Assembly: GCA_017531845.1 (NCBI GenBank)
Contig: JAFXKI010000007.1
Coordinates: forward strand, 124,001-188,000
Direction: 5' to 3'
Source of the DNA: Opitutales bacterium
GTDB lineage: Bacteria > Verrucomicrobiota > Verrucomicrobiia > Opitutales > UBA953
Length of the DNA stretch: 64,000 nt
The notes beneath the pieces are model-generated. The model was not told where the DNA came from, did no database searches, and was given only the letters and a program-made list of their open reading frames with translations. Position 1 is the stretch's first letter; the number at the start of each line of letters is the position of its first letter. A program made the translations under genes and the position numbers. This document shows, piece after piece, positions 1 to 8,908 of the stretch.

Positions 1-636
1 GCGCCCGAGAAGGTGCGCAGCGAGTTTTCCGTGAGGATACGTGCGCTCGGATTCCACGAAAAGTTGCTCCGGCGCATCGGTCGGATACGCTTCAAGAAAG
101 CGTGCTTTTTCTTCCGGCGTTAATTTTTTTGCCAAAGTGAACGGAATTGCCCGCTTTTCGTTGAGATGGCGGGAAACCTCCGCCGGATCAAGAACGCGGG
201 AGCGCCCAAGCACGCGATTTAGCCGGTCGAGGTGCTTCTGAACCACTTTCGTGACCGCGCTCGCGCGCAAACGCGAAACCTCCACCTTCATTTCCGAAAA
301 CTTTTTCTGCTCGCGGCGAGCCGCACGAATATCCTTTCTGGCTTCAACGGAAAATTCCTCCCTCAGCGAACCCAAATCAATGACAACGGAATAGCGCGGA
401 CGGCTCGAAACCAGAACGTTCCCGTGACGGTCGAGAATATCGCCGCGCGCCGCCGGCATCGTTACGTAGCGCGAACTTTGGCGTTCGTATTGGTTCAAAT
501 AATCTTCCCGCTTAAAAATTTGCCGCACCGCCAAGCCGATGAGCAGATACAAAAGAATGATGCCGATAATTCCGCCGACGATGACAACGCGCCGCGGGCT
601 AATTCCGCTCACGCGGGTATCTCCCAGGCGGCTCAT
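1..636 (-). CDS. mrdA: Penicillin-binding protein 2 (MrdA), N-terminal part, cut by window edge
   Basis: The translation read from the complement starts MSRLGDTRVSGISPRRVV, followed by one membrane anchor at about residues 17-40. The PBP dimerisation-domain signature AARGDILDRHGNVL and a later YPHGKLAAHLLGR segment follow; both are typical of class B PBPs. The transpeptidase domain with its SxxK motif lies off the left edge, so only about 212 residues are visible. The start codon overlaps the mreD stop (ATGA), which indicates translational coupling in a cell-elongation operon. PBP2 is the elongasome transpeptidase working with MreBCD. The name rests on the N-terminal motifs plus context. Confidence 0.88.
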   Translation of the reverse strand, partial: MSRLGDTRVSGISPRRVVIVGGIIGIILLYLLIGLAVRQIFKREDYLNQYERQSSRYVTMPAARGDILDRHGNVLVSSRPRYSVVIDLGSLREEFSVEARKDIRAARREQKKFSEMKVEVSRLRASAVTKVVQKHLDRLNRVLGRSRVLDPAEVSRHLNEKRAIPFTLAKKLTPEEKARFLEAYPTDAPEQLFVESERTYPHGKLAAHLLGR

Positions 637-1277
637 TTTTCTTCCACCTCCCGTTCTCCGACCAAATCCACACCGCACATCCGATACAAAGAAACGACGG
701 CGTCAAAAAACCACCAACCCAAAAGCACAATAAAGGCGGAAGAAATAATTGCCGTTGCAAAAAAACCTCCCCAAAAAGCAAGTTTTCCGAGCTCCGTCCA
801 ACTAATTGCACACGCCCAAAGCAAAAAAATGACAAAATTCAAAATCAACGCCGTTACCAGCCACTGTTTCGGTGAGGACAAGTCGATATACGCGCGTAAA
901 AAACGCAGCGCGAAAAAGAAGATTACCATCCATGTTGCGCCGAAACCGACGGTCGCGGGAACGTCCGTCGTCATTTCCCCGAATAAAAACATTTCCCTTC
1001 CCGCGTCAAACAAGGCGGACTCCATTTTTTCAAACGGAACCGGAAGGGAAACATCAAACAAGAAACCGCTGATTAAAACAACGACAAGCCCGCGCGGGAA
1101 CGGCATCAGCAGTGCCGGCACGACCACGAGCAAGCCGGGCGCGAAAATACTCAGATTCCACGGAGAAAGCATGTCCGAGATTTCTCCCGACAAAAAAATC
1201 CACAAATACGCAATTGCACAGGCGGGAATCCAATAAAACGCGCTGACGGAAAAAATTTTTTTTATCGTTTCGTTCAC
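633..1277 (-). CDS. mreD: Rod shape-determining protein MreD
   Basis: This is a small hydrophobic protein of about 214 residues with five or six predicted membrane segments, for example around FYWIPACAIAYLWIF and LLVVVPALLMPF. It lies between mreC and mrdA, the standard position of MreD, the inner-membrane partner of MreC. I prefer the GTG at 1277 (16 bp after the mreC stop). An in-frame TTG at 1310 would overlap mreC. MreD sequences diverge quickly, so the call rests on topology, length and synteny more than on motifs. The end overlaps the mrdA start by four bases. Confidence 0.85.
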   Translation of the reverse strand: MNETIKKIFSVSAFYWIPACAIAYLWIFLSGEISDMLSPWNLSIFAPGLLVVVPALLMPFPRGLVVVLISGFLFDVSLPVPFEKMESALFDAGREMFLFGEMTTDVPATVGFGATWMVIFFFALRFLRAYIDLSSPKQWLVTALILNFVIFLLWACAISWTELGKLAFWGGFFATAIISSAFIVLLGWWFFDAVVSLYRMCGVDLVGEREVEEK

Positions 1278-1293
1278 CTCGCCTGCCCTTCTT

Positions 1294-2157
1294 TTATTCT
1301 TCCGCCACAAAATTTTTCAACACCGATTTATTCACGGGAACAAGAATCGCCGCTTCCTCAATCGCGGCAAGACGCTGCGCCAACTCCACGGGAACGCCAC
1401 GAAACATCCCGTCCGCAAAATTTGTCGGCGTTGCTGACACCGTTCCGATTTTTAGTCCTGCCGGAAAAATTCCGCCCAAGCCGGAAGTTACAACCTCCAG
1501 GCGCGTTATTCCTTCCGGAAACACCGCATCTGCCGGAATATCCGCTATTTTCCCGGAAGCAACACGCAGAGGCGACGCTCCCGCGCCCTGATACGTTACA
1601 GCACAATTTTCAATTCCTTCAATCGTTGCCGAAATACGAAACGCCGGAGACGAAATCAGCTCGACCACGCAGGTTGTTTCAAAAACCTGACGCACGCGCC
1701 CGACTACGCCGTAGGCGTTCACGACCGGGCAACCTACGCAAATTCCGTCCGCCTTACCCTTGCGCAAAATAATTTGCTGCCACCACATGCTCAAACGCCG
1801 CTGAACAACGCGCGCCGGCACTGTTCGAAAGTCCGGGCGTTCCTCCAGCCCGATCAGTTTCAAAAGGCGAGCATTTTCCTCTTTCAGCCCGTTGTTTTGG
1901 GCGATTTCATACTGCATTGTCGCGGCGAGCCTCGCAGTATCGCGTCCGGCACGAATCAAATCGTTTTTACTGCGGGAACGCATTTCCCAGTATTGCCCGA
2001 GCTCGCGCATGTGCGAAGAAAGCACAAGCGACGGAGCCTCAAATTCGTAACCCGCTTCGTAAACAAGCCGCCGAAGTGCCGAAGGAGCAAACCACCATAC
2101 CATCATGCCCACGAACAGGAAAAAGAACGGGCGCAGATTTCTGGTTTCCGGATTCAT
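1294..2157 (-). CDS. mreC: Rod shape-determining protein MreC
   Basis: The protein has 287 residues. An N-terminal membrane anchor (FFFLFVGMMVWWFA) is followed by a coiled-coil stretch (about 70-100, ending KEENARLLKLIGL) and a periplasmic beta domain. That domain contains the MreC-type segment ICVGCPVVNAYGVVGRV and a later GLGGIFPAGLKIGTV. MreC is the periplasmic scaffold connecting MreB, MreD and PBP2 during side-wall synthesis. It is the second gene of the mreB-mreC-mreD-mrdA cluster on the minus strand, 84 bp downstream of mreB. Confidence 0.93.
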   Translation of the reverse strand: MNPETRNLRPFFFLFVGMMVWWFAPSALRRLVYEAGYEFEAPSLVLSSHMRELGQYWEMRSRSKNDLIRAGRDTARLAATMQYEIAQNNGLKEENARLLKLIGLEERPDFRTVPARVVQRRLSMWWQQIILRKGKADGICVGCPVVNAYGVVGRVRQVFETTCVVELISSPAFRISATIEGIENCAVTYQGAGASPLRVASGKIADIPADAVFPEGITRLEVVTSGLGGIFPAGLKIGTVSATPTNFADGMFRGVPVELAQRLAAIEEAAILVPVNKSVLKNFVAEE

Positions 2158-2241
2158 CGGCTCAATTGCGGGAACGTTTCAAAAGCTTTCAAAACCCGAA
2201 GTTATAAAAAGGGGAAAATGTCGAAAAAATAAATTCGGCAA

Positions 2242-3258
2242 TTAGCGTAGAATCGAAGCCTTGCCTTCTTTTTCAATAATCGCTCCGGTGCCGTTTACGA
2301 CACAACGCAACGGATCTTCCGCAACAAAGAACGGCATTCCCATTTTGTCGCTCAAAAGGCGATCCAAGCCGCGAATCAATGCACCGCCGCCGGCGAGAGC
2401 CGCCCCGCGATCTAAAAGTTGTCCCGCAGATTCCGGCGGGCAAACTTCGAGCGTCTTGGAAATGCCTTCGATGATTTCGTCAAAATTATGCTTCAAAGCC
2501 TCGCGAATTTCCGTCGAATTGACCGTTTGCGCACGCGGCAAGCCGGAAATCGAGTCACGCCCTTTGATTTCAAGCGAAAGTTCCTGATCGAGCGGATACG
2601 CGGAGCCGATTTGTACCTTGATGCGTTCTGCCGTCTTCGAAGCGATGACAAGTCCGTAAGCATTTTTGACGTAATTGACAATACTTTTGTCAAATTCGTC
2701 TCCGCCGACACGAATGCTTCGTGCGGCAACGATCCCGCCCAAAGAAAGAATCGCGATTTCAGACGTCCCGCCGCCGATATCGACCACCATCGAGGTTTCC
2801 GACTCGCCGACCGGCAAGCCTGCGCCCAACGCGGAGGCTTTCGGCTCGGGCACCGTCAACACGTGTTGCGCTCCCGCGCGATATGCGGAATCCTTCACCG
2901 CGCGTTCTTCGACCGGAGTAATTCCGTAAGGCACGGCTATCACCACGGTGAGGTGCGTCAAGAACGAATGTTGCCCCGCTTTTTTGATAAAATAGCGCAA
3001 CATGTGCTCGCTGACTTCAAAGTCTGCGATTACTCCGTTTTTCATCGGGCGCACGACTTCGATTCCGGTCGGAGCCAAATCCGCCATTTCCTTCGCTTCC
3101 AAGCCGATTGCGAGCGGGCGGCGCGTCTTGGCGTCAATCGCAACAAAACTCGGCTCGTTCATGATAATGCCACGACCTTTTACGTAAACGAGAACGTTTG
3201 CCGTTCCCAAGTCGATGCCGATTGCGGTGGAGAAAATGCCCGGAATTTTCTTAATCAT
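2242..3258 (-). CDS. mreB: Rod shape-determining protein MreB (bacterial actin)
   Basis: The protein has 338 residues, the usual length for MreB. Actin-fold phosphate loops are visible: GIDLGTANVLVYVKGRGI near the N terminus and VVDIGGGTSEIAILSLGGI around residue 160, with the adenosine motif GAALAGGGALIRGLDRLL near the C terminus. MreB polymerises under the inner membrane and directs cell-wall elongation. It heads the cluster that continues with mreC, mreD and mrdA, so the organism is expected to have a rod-like growth phase. The ATG start is unambiguous. Confidence 0.97.
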   Translation of the reverse strand: MIKKIPGIFSTAIGIDLGTANVLVYVKGRGIIMNEPSFVAIDAKTRRPLAIGLEAKEMADLAPTGIEVVRPMKNGVIADFEVSEHMLRYFIKKAGQHSFLTHLTVVIAVPYGITPVEERAVKDSAYRAGAQHVLTVPEPKASALGAGLPVGESETSMVVDIGGGTSEIAILSLGGIVAARSIRVGGDEFDKSIVNYVKNAYGLVIASKTAERIKVQIGSAYPLDQELSLEIKGRDSISGLPRAQTVNSTEIREALKHNFDEIIEGISKTLEVCPPESAGQLLDRGAALAGGGALIRGLDRLLSDKMGMPFFVAEDPLRCVVNGTGAIIEKEGKASILR

Positions 3259-3335
3259 GATTTTCCAAAAAAACGTTTCCGTTAAGGAAACATCAAGGCT
3301 TCATAATTGTCAACGACACGCACGAAAATTTATCG

Positions 3336-4010
3336 TTACAAATGCGTTCCCGTGAGGCGTTCGAAAAGTGCTTTTGCCTTGGCGTGCCCTTCGGAAGCGG
3401 CTTTTTCGAGCCAATGAAGTGCGCGTTCGCGGTTATTTTCCCGCTCGTAGAGTTCCCCGAGCAAATAGCAGGCTTCCAGGTGGTTTGCAGTCGCCGCCTC
3501 AATAAAAAAATTCCGCGCCCGGGCGATGTCTTTCGCGACACCGCCGAGCCCGTCCCGATAGCAGATGCCGAGATTGGATTTTGCGTTGGGCACACCGGCG
3601 GCGGCGGCTTTTTCCCACCATTTGAGCGCTTCTTCCCGATCGGCAGGAACGTCCCCGCGCCCCAACCAACAAAATGTTCCGTAATTAAACTGAGCGATGG
3701 CATTTCCGGCTTCGGCAGCCCTTTTATACCATGCGGCGGAAAGCTTTAAATCTGTCACGCCGCCGAAAGAGCCCATTTCAAATCCTGTTGCCAAAAACAT
3801 CTGAGCGCGCACGTCACCGCGTGCCCCCGCCACGCTCATCCAACGCAACATCGCATCGCCGTCGCCGCGTTCCCGCGCCTCCAAACTTCGGTTGTAGGCG
3901 TATTCTGCCGAGCGAATTTTTTTAACGCTCCACGCTCCCGCCGCGCCGCCGAGAAGCGTAAGCGCGAGTGCGGAAAAAATCAGAATTTTCGTTCGTTTCT
4001 TCAGTTGCAT
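3336..4010 (-). CDS. Sel1-repeat (TPR-like) protein with N-terminal membrane anchor
   Basis: The protein has 224 residues. An N-terminal hydrophobic segment (ILIFSALALTLLGGAAGAW) acts as signal anchor or signal peptide. At least four Sel1-like repeats follow, with the pattern A..WY.RAAEAGNAIAQFNYG, ALKWWEKAAAAGVPNAKSNLG, ARNFFIEAATANHLEACYLLG and ALHWLEKAASEGHAKAKALF. Sel1 repeats form alpha-solenoids that mediate protein-protein contacts, usually in the periplasm for exported versions. The partner is unknown. The gene lies 13 bp downstream of asnS and upstream of mreB on the same strand, but no functional link can be read from the sequence. Confidence 0.85.
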   Translation of the reverse strand: MQLKKRTKILIFSALALTLLGGAAGAWSVKKIRSAEYAYNRSLEARERGDGDAMLRWMSVAGARGDVRAQMFLATGFEMGSFGGVTDLKLSAAWYKRAAEAGNAIAQFNYGTFCWLGRGDVPADREEALKWWEKAAAAGVPNAKSNLGICYRDGLGGVAKDIARARNFFIEAATANHLEACYLLGELYERENNRERALHWLEKAASEGHAKAKALFERLTGTHL

Positions 4011-4023
4011 TTCAACGCCTCCG

Positions 4024-5403
4024 TTAAGCGTGCCCGGGCGTGCGCGGGAACGGAATCACGTCTCGAATATTGCCTTCGCCCGTTACAAACATGAGCATGC
4101 GCTCAAACCCGAGCCCGAAGCCGGCGTGCGGCACGCTCCCGAAACGGCGCAAATCAACATACCAGGCGTAATCTTTTTCGGAAAGCCCGTGCGCTTCCAT
4201 CGCGGAGAGCAACTTTTCCAAGCGTTCTTCACGCTGGCTTCCGCCGACGATTTCACCGATGCCGGGAACGAGTAAATCCGTCGCCGCGACAGTTTTTCCG
4301 TCGTCGTTTTGGCGCATGTAAAACGGTTTTGCCTCTCGCGGATAATCGTAAACGGCGACGGGTGATTTGAAGTGTTTTTCCGTAAGAAAACGCTCGTGCT
4401 CGCTCTGTAGCCCCTCACCCCAAACAATCGGAAATTCGAACTTTTCTCCGGATTTTTGCAAAATCTCCACCGCTTCCGTGTAGCTGATACGGACAAAAGG
4501 TTTTTCGACGACTTGCTCAAGGCGTTCCCGCAACGTTTTGTCGATGAATTTGTTGAAAAACTCTATTTCGTCCGGACAATTTTTCAAAATATCCGCAATC
4601 AGATATTTAATGAGAGCTTCAGCAACGTCGATATCTCCGTGAATGTCGCAAAACGCCATTTCCGGCTCAATCATCCAAAATTCGCTGGCATGGCGAGACG
4701 TATTGGAATTTTCCGCCCGGAACGTGGGTCCGAACGTGTAAACTTTTCCGAGGGCACAAGCGAGCGTTTCCGCTTCAAGCTGCCCGCTGACCGTGAGGAA
4801 CGACGGACGCGCAAAAAAATCCTGCGAAAAATCGACGTTCCCGTCCCCGTTCTTCGGAGCGTTTTCGGGCGGAAGCGTGGTTACGCGAAAAAGTTCGCCG
4901 GCTCCCTCGCAATCGCTCGCCGTAATAATCGGCGTGTGAACGTAAGCGAAACCGCGTTCCTGAAAGAATTGATGCACCGCAAACGCCAAGCGGGAACGCA
5001 CCCGAAACATCGCGCCGAAACGGTTCGTGCGCGCACGCAGATGCGGAATCGAACGCAAAAATTCCACCGTGTGTCCTTTTTTCTGAAGCGGGAACGTTTC
5101 CGGAGCAAGTCCGAGAATCTCAATCTTTGTCGCGTGAATTTCCCAGCTCTGCCCCTTGCCCTGTGAGGCGATGAGCGCGCCTTCCACGGAAACGCTCGCG
5201 CCCGTTGTCGCATTTTTCAAAAGGGCGTAGCCCTCGCAATCGGCGTCCACGACGCATTGCAGGTTTTTCATACAGGAACCGTCATTGATTTCCAAAAACG
5301 AAAACGTTTTGGAATCGCGGCGTGTGCGCACCCAGCCCTGCACGAGCACGGAATTTTCAGCCGAAGAGGAACCGAGAGCTTCTTTTACGGAAAGTTTTTT
5401 CAT
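4024..5403 (-). CDS. asnS: Asparaginyl-tRNA synthetase
   Basis: A 459-residue class IIb aminoacyl-tRNA synthetase that charges tRNA-Asn. The N-terminal OB-fold anticodon-binding domain ([24 protein letters not shown]) precedes the catalytic domain. Motif 2 reads [22 protein letters not shown] and motif 3 reads [12 protein letters not shown]. The open frame extends upstream to 5484, but I place the start at the ATG at 5403 ([11 protein letters not shown]), which gives the normal family length. No strong ribosome-binding site precedes either start. It is the last minus-strand gene before the divergent rnr. Confidence 0.95.
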   Translation of the reverse strand: MKKLSVKEALGSSSAENSVLVQGWVRTRRDSKTFSFLEINDGSCMKNLQCVVDADCEGYALLKNATTGASVSVEGALIASQGKGQSWEIHATKIEILGLAPETFPLQKKGHTVEFLRSIPHLRARTNRFGAMFRVRSRLAFAVHQFFQERGFAYVHTPIITASDCEGAGELFRVTTLPPENAPKNGDGNVDFSQDFFARPSFLTVSGQLEAETLACALGKVYTFGPTFRAENSNTSRHASEFWMIEPEMAFCDIHGDIDVAEALIKYLIADILKNCPDEIEFFNKFIDKTLRERLEQVVEKPFVRISYTEAVEILQKSGEKFEFPIVWGEGLQSEHERFLTEKHFKSPVAVYDYPREAKPFYMRQNDDGKTVAATDLLVPGIGEIVGGSQREERLEKLLSAMEAHGLSEKDYAWYVDLRRFGSVPHAGFGLGFERMLMFVTGEGNIRDVIPFPRTPGHA

Positions 5404-5553
5404 CGGGGGAAAATCTAATACCAAGTTCCGCCGACGCAAATAGAAATTATCGCTCCGCACGGGCATTTTTCCCGATTTTTTCAAAAACTCCGCCAGCTCC
5501 GCTCCGATTTTTGAATCGACGAGAGAACGCGAACGTTTTTCAATTTCAAACGT

Positions 5554-7878
5554 ATGGAATTGGAAGAAAAGCTCCTCGAATTTATGAGGCGGAAAGACTA
5601 TTCCCCGCTACGCCTCGACGAACTCCATAAAGCCCTCGGCGGCGACGGAAAACTTTTCCGTAAACTCAAAAAAATACTCCCGCGCATGGTGCGCGCAGGC
5701 TCCGTCGCGCAAGTCAAACGCGACCGCTTCTGCCTGCCCTCAGACGCAGATCTCATCAGCGGACGCATCCTGTTTCGAAACAGCGGAAGCGCAAAACTTT
5801 TACCCGACACGCCCGCAGACGGCTCTCCGCCTCCGCCCGCCGTCCACCTCCGAGCCGAAGATACGGGAACGGCATTTCACGGCGACCGCGTCGTCGTTCG
5901 GCTGGAACGCAAACGCCGTAAAGGCGGGTTTCGGGAACGCTACGCACAGGGAGACGATTTGCCCTTCGGGAGCGTTGTCAAAATTCTCGAACGTGCCTTC
6001 AGCTCAACCACGGGAACGCTCATTCAAACGCGTTATTACTGGACGGTTCGCCCCGACGATCCCCGCATCCCCAAAGACATTCTTGTACCCGATCCCGCGC
6101 GCTCGCCGCTCTTTCCGCAACCGAAAGCCGGCGAAAAAGTGGTTGTCCGCCTCAACGAATGGACGCGCCGCAACGAAAATCCCAGCGGCGAAATCGAAAA
6201 AGTCCTCGGCGAATCCCACACGCCGCTCGCCGAATACCGCGCAATCCTTTTCCGCTATCACCTTTCCCCGAAATTTCCTGACAGCGTCGCAGACGAATTG
6301 AAAAGCGTTCCCGCAAGCGTCGATTCCAAAGAAATGCGCGGACGCCTCGATTTAAGGAATGTTTTTACAATCACCATCGACCCGGACGACGCCAAGGATT
6401 TCGACGACGCGCTCTCCGTCGAATTTTTACCCGAAGAAAAAATTCGCGTCGGCGTGCACATCGCGGACGTTTCCCACTACGTCCGCCCGCATTCCGCACT
6501 TGACCGGGAAGCGCGCGCCCGCGGCAACTCCACCTACCTCGTCGGAACCGTCATTCCGATGCTTCCACACGCGCTTTCGAGCGGAATTTGCTCGCTTGTC
6601 GAAGGCGAAGCCCGCCTCACTAAATCCGTTTTCGCCACTTTTGATGCAAGCGGGAATATCACGCAAACACAGTTCGCCAACTCCGTTATTTCCTCTCGGA
6701 AGAGACTGACCTACGGGCAGGCTTTCGCATTGATGAACGAAGACGACAACCGGGAAATCCGCGCGTTCCCGCCCGTTCCCGTGCATCAATCCGGACATCC
6801 CGGGCGCGCCCTCGCCGAATTGAGCGACGAGGAAATTTCGCTCCTGAGAAAAAACATTCGCGCGCTTTGGAACCTTGCTTCAAAACTGCGCGAAGAACGA
6901 ATGCGCACGGGTGCACTTGACCTCGACATGCCGGAAGTCAAAATCTACGTCGATTCCGACGGTTTCGCCGAGCGCATCGAACAAGTCCGCCACGACGAAT
7001 CTCATCAGCTCGTGGAAGAATTTATGCTGCTCGCCAACGAAATTATCGCGCGGCAATTTCGCCAAGCCCGACTTCCGTTCATTTCCCGCGTCCACGACGC
7101 ACCCGAGACGGAAAAGCTTGCCGAACTGCGGGAAGAAATGATCGCGGCGGGCATCAAAATCGGCGATCTTTCCAAACGTAGCGAAATGATGAAACTCCTC
7201 TCCGTTCTTAAAGACCGGGAAGACGCGTATCCGTTGCGGATTCGCGTGCTGCGAAGCCTTAAACAAGCCTGCTATCGCCCGAGCGCAGACGGGCACTACG
7301 GCTTGGCAAAAAACGATTACGCGCACTTCACATCGCCGATTCGCCGCTATGCCGACTTAACCGTGCATCGCATCTTGGATTTTTATTTGCAAAAAAACCA
7401 TTTACCGACGGCTTCCGCCAAAAAAACACCCGCACTGGTTATAGCGGAACTCGCGGGAACGTCCGACCACATTTCCGAAACGGAACGCTCGTCAATGGAA
7501 GCCGAACGGGAATCCGTCAAAATTAAATTACTAGAATTTTTTGAACGCGAAGCCGAACGCAAGAAAAAGAAAGTTTTCTACGCCGTCATCACGGACATTC
7601 GCAGCATCGGGCTTTTCGTCGAACTGAAAATTTCGCAGGCATTCGGGCTGATTCCGCTCTCCTCCCTGACGGACGATTTGTATCAGGTTGCGCCGGACGC
7701 CTCGGCAATCGTCGGGCGGCGTTCCCGCAAACGCTACGCGCTCGGGCAAACCGTTCCCGTCGTCATCGACCGCGTGGACCGCTTCCGCCGCACGATGAAT
7801 TTTCACATGGTTTCGGAAAACGAAAATGCACCGATGCGTGAACATCGGCGCAAATCCGGGCAACGCTCCCGCCGCTGA
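5554..7878 (+). CDS. rnr: Ribonuclease R (RNB-family 3'-5' exoribonuclease)
   Basis: The protein has 774 residues. An N-terminal winged-helix-like region is followed by cold-shock domains. The RNB catalytic domain has the acidic signature TIDPDDAKDFDDALSVEF at about residues 272-290. A C-terminal S1 domain (FYAVITDIRSIGLFVELK) and a basic tail complete it. RNase R degrades structured RNA processively and takes part in RNA quality control. The start codon lies 150 bp from the asnS start on the opposite strand, so the two genes are divergent. The 3' end converges on the small gene at 7881; the two stop codons sit within a short perfect inverted repeat (7870-7889). Confidence 0.95.
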   Translation: MELEEKLLEFMRRKDYSPLRLDELHKALGGDGKLFRKLKKILPRMVRAGSVAQVKRDRFCLPSDADLISGRILFRNSGSAKLLPDTPADGSPPPPAVHLRAEDTGTAFHGDRVVVRLERKRRKGGFRERYAQGDDLPFGSVVKILERAFSSTTGTLIQTRYYWTVRPDDPRIPKDILVPDPARSPLFPQPKAGEKVVVRLNEWTRRNENPSGEIEKVLGESHTPLAEYRAILFRYHLSPKFPDSVADELKSVPASVDSKEMRGRLDLRNVFTITIDPDDAKDFDDALSVEFLPEEKIRVGVHIADVSHYVRPHSALDREARARGNSTYLVGTVIPMLPHALSSGICSLVEGEARLTKSVFATFDASGNITQTQFANSVISSRKRLTYGQAFALMNEDDNREIRAFPPVPVHQSGHPGRALAELSDEEISLLRKNIRALWNLASKLREERMRTGALDLDMPEVKIYVDSDGFAERIEQVRHDESHQLVEEFMLLANEIIARQFRQARLPFISRVHDAPETEKLAELREEMIAAGIKIGDLSKRSEMMKLLSVLKDREDAYPLRIRVLRSLKQACYRPSADGHYGLAKNDYAHFTSPIRRYADLTVHRILDFYLQKNHLPTASAKKTPALVIAELAGTSDHISETERSSMEAERESVKIKLLEFFEREAERKKKKVFYAVITDIRSIGLFVELKISQAFGLIPLSSLTDDLYQVAPDASAIVGRRSRKRYALGQTVPVVIDRVDRFRRTMNFHMVSENENAPMREHRRKSGQRSRR

Positions 7879-7889
7879 TTTCAGCGGCG
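7870..7889. terminator. Inverted repeat over the rnr stop codon
   Basis: A perfect stem CGCCGCTGA/TCAGCGGCG with a 2-nt loop spans the rnr stop codon and abuts the stop of the convergent 84-residue gene. There is no T-tract, so it is a weak candidate for termination or 3'-end protection. Confidence 0.4.
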
Positions 7890-8135
7890 CAGGTGCTTGT
7901 CCAATAAATCGGAAATTTCGCGCGGATCGGCATCATCCAAATCCCGCCCTTTCCGCTTCAAATCCTCGCAGGTTTTAATAAAGGTTTCCGCCATTTTGTC
8001 GTGTGTTTCCTCGCTTCCGCCGACGACGGAAAAGCGTTCCGCCTGCGTAATGCGCTTTTGCCCGTCCTTGGCATCCAAACCCAAGCCGAGCAAAAAAGAT
8101 TTCCCGCTACGGGAACGCTCTTCGGAATCGCTCAC
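7881..8135 (-). CDS. Conserved small hypothetical protein downstream of infA
   Basis: An 84-residue soluble, charged protein (MSDSEERSRSGKSFLLGLGL...) that I do not recognise. It starts 12 bp after the infA stop on the same strand, so it is probably co-transcribed with it. It has no membrane segment and no obvious catalytic motif. The C-terminal half (KMAETFIKTCEDLKRKGRDL) looks helical. Its frame is kept open up to the convergent rnr end. It is called a gene on position and coding character only. Confidence 0.65.
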   Translation of the reverse strand: MSDSEERSRSGKSFLLGLGLDAKDGQKRITQAERFSVVGGSEETHDKMAETFIKTCEDLKRKGRDLDDADPREISDLLDKHLRR

Positions 8136-8147
8136 GCCAAAGGAAAA

Positions 8148-8426
8148 TTAGCGGCGACGTGCGCTCGCGCTGTGCATCTGCGCCTGCATCTGCTGCATGG
8201 CCGGCGTCGCGTTGCGGAGGCGGTAAGTAATGCGGGCCTGCGTCAGATCCTTCGGGTCCATTTCGACACGCACGGTATCACCGACAAAAATTTTGATAAA
8301 GTTTTTGCGAAGTTTCCCGGAAATATGCCCGAGCACCACGTGTTTATTCGGCAACTCAATCCGGAACATCGTTCCCGGAAGCACCGCGATAATTTTGCCC
8401 TCTAATTCAATAAGACCGTCTGCCAT
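8148..8426 (-). CDS. infA: Translation initiation factor IF-1
   Basis: The protein has 92 residues starting [18 protein letters not shown]. It has the S1/OB-fold core [23 protein letters not shown] and the IF-1 segment [23 protein letters not shown]-1 occupies the ribosomal A site during initiation. The usual length is about 72 residues; this copy carries a C-terminal tail of about 20 residues rich in Met, Gln and Arg ([16 protein letters not shown]). The frame is open upstream to 8636, but the ATG at 8426 matches the family start. Confidence 0.95.
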   Translation of the reverse strand: MADGLIELEGKIIAVLPGTMFRIELPNKHVVLGHISGKLRKNFIKIFVGDTVRVEMDPKDLTQARITYRLRNATPAMQQMQAQMHSASARRR

Positions 8427-8549
8427 TCTGATGATTTTGTAGTGTAAAAAATATAAAGGTTTTATTCTCTTTCGATTGCGTTCCCACGTCAAATAGAAAT
8501 TTAACACCCGCGCGCAATAAACATTGAAGTCGCCCCGAGAAAAGATAGT

Positions 8550-8870
8550 ATGGACGGAATTTCTTTTTTTATGGACGAAAACGCAGACATCACGTTCGCG
8601 CTCAGCGGCGCGGAAAAGAAAAAGCTTCGCGGGCAAGCTCAGCTCCTCGAGGCAAAAATCTCCGTCGGCAAAAACGGGCTCGTTCCGGAAACGCTCAAAA
8701 CGCTAAACCTCATGTTCAAAAAAGAGCCGCTGCTCAAAGTGAGATTCTCCGAAGGACGTGCCGAAATGAAAGCTCAAATCGCCGAAATCGAAGCGGGAAC
8801 GCAATCCGTGTGCGTCGGGCACGTCGGGCGCACAGCTTCGTTTTTCAAAAACACACCGGACACACTCTAA
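8550..8870 (+). CDS. yhbY: YhbY/CRM-domain RNA-binding protein
   Basis: The protein has 106 residues. The single CRM domain is recognisable from [27 protein letters not shown] and the GxxG-like loop region, followed by [20 protein letters not shown]. Bacterial YhbY associates with pre-50S ribosomal particles. An alternative start at 8571 (MDENAD) would trim seven residues. It is divergent from infA and lies 38 bp upstream of fhs, separated by an A/T-rich stretch (8868-8905) whose CATTCCT/TTCTAATT pattern recurs before uvrA. Confidence 0.88.
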   Translation: MDGISFFMDENADITFALSGAEKKKLRGQAQLLEAKISVGKNGLVPETLKTLNLMFKKEPLLKVRFSEGRAEMKAQIAEIEAGTQSVCVGHVGRTASFFKNTPDTL

Positions 8871-8908
8871 TTCCTCATTCCTAATTTCTAATTCCTTCTT
8901 TACCATCC

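Noticed and set aside
232-1236. Long open frame on the plus strand (334 codons)
   Set aside because: It is a shadow of mrdA and mreD on the other strand; the protein is low-complexity and basic, with no recognisable domain.
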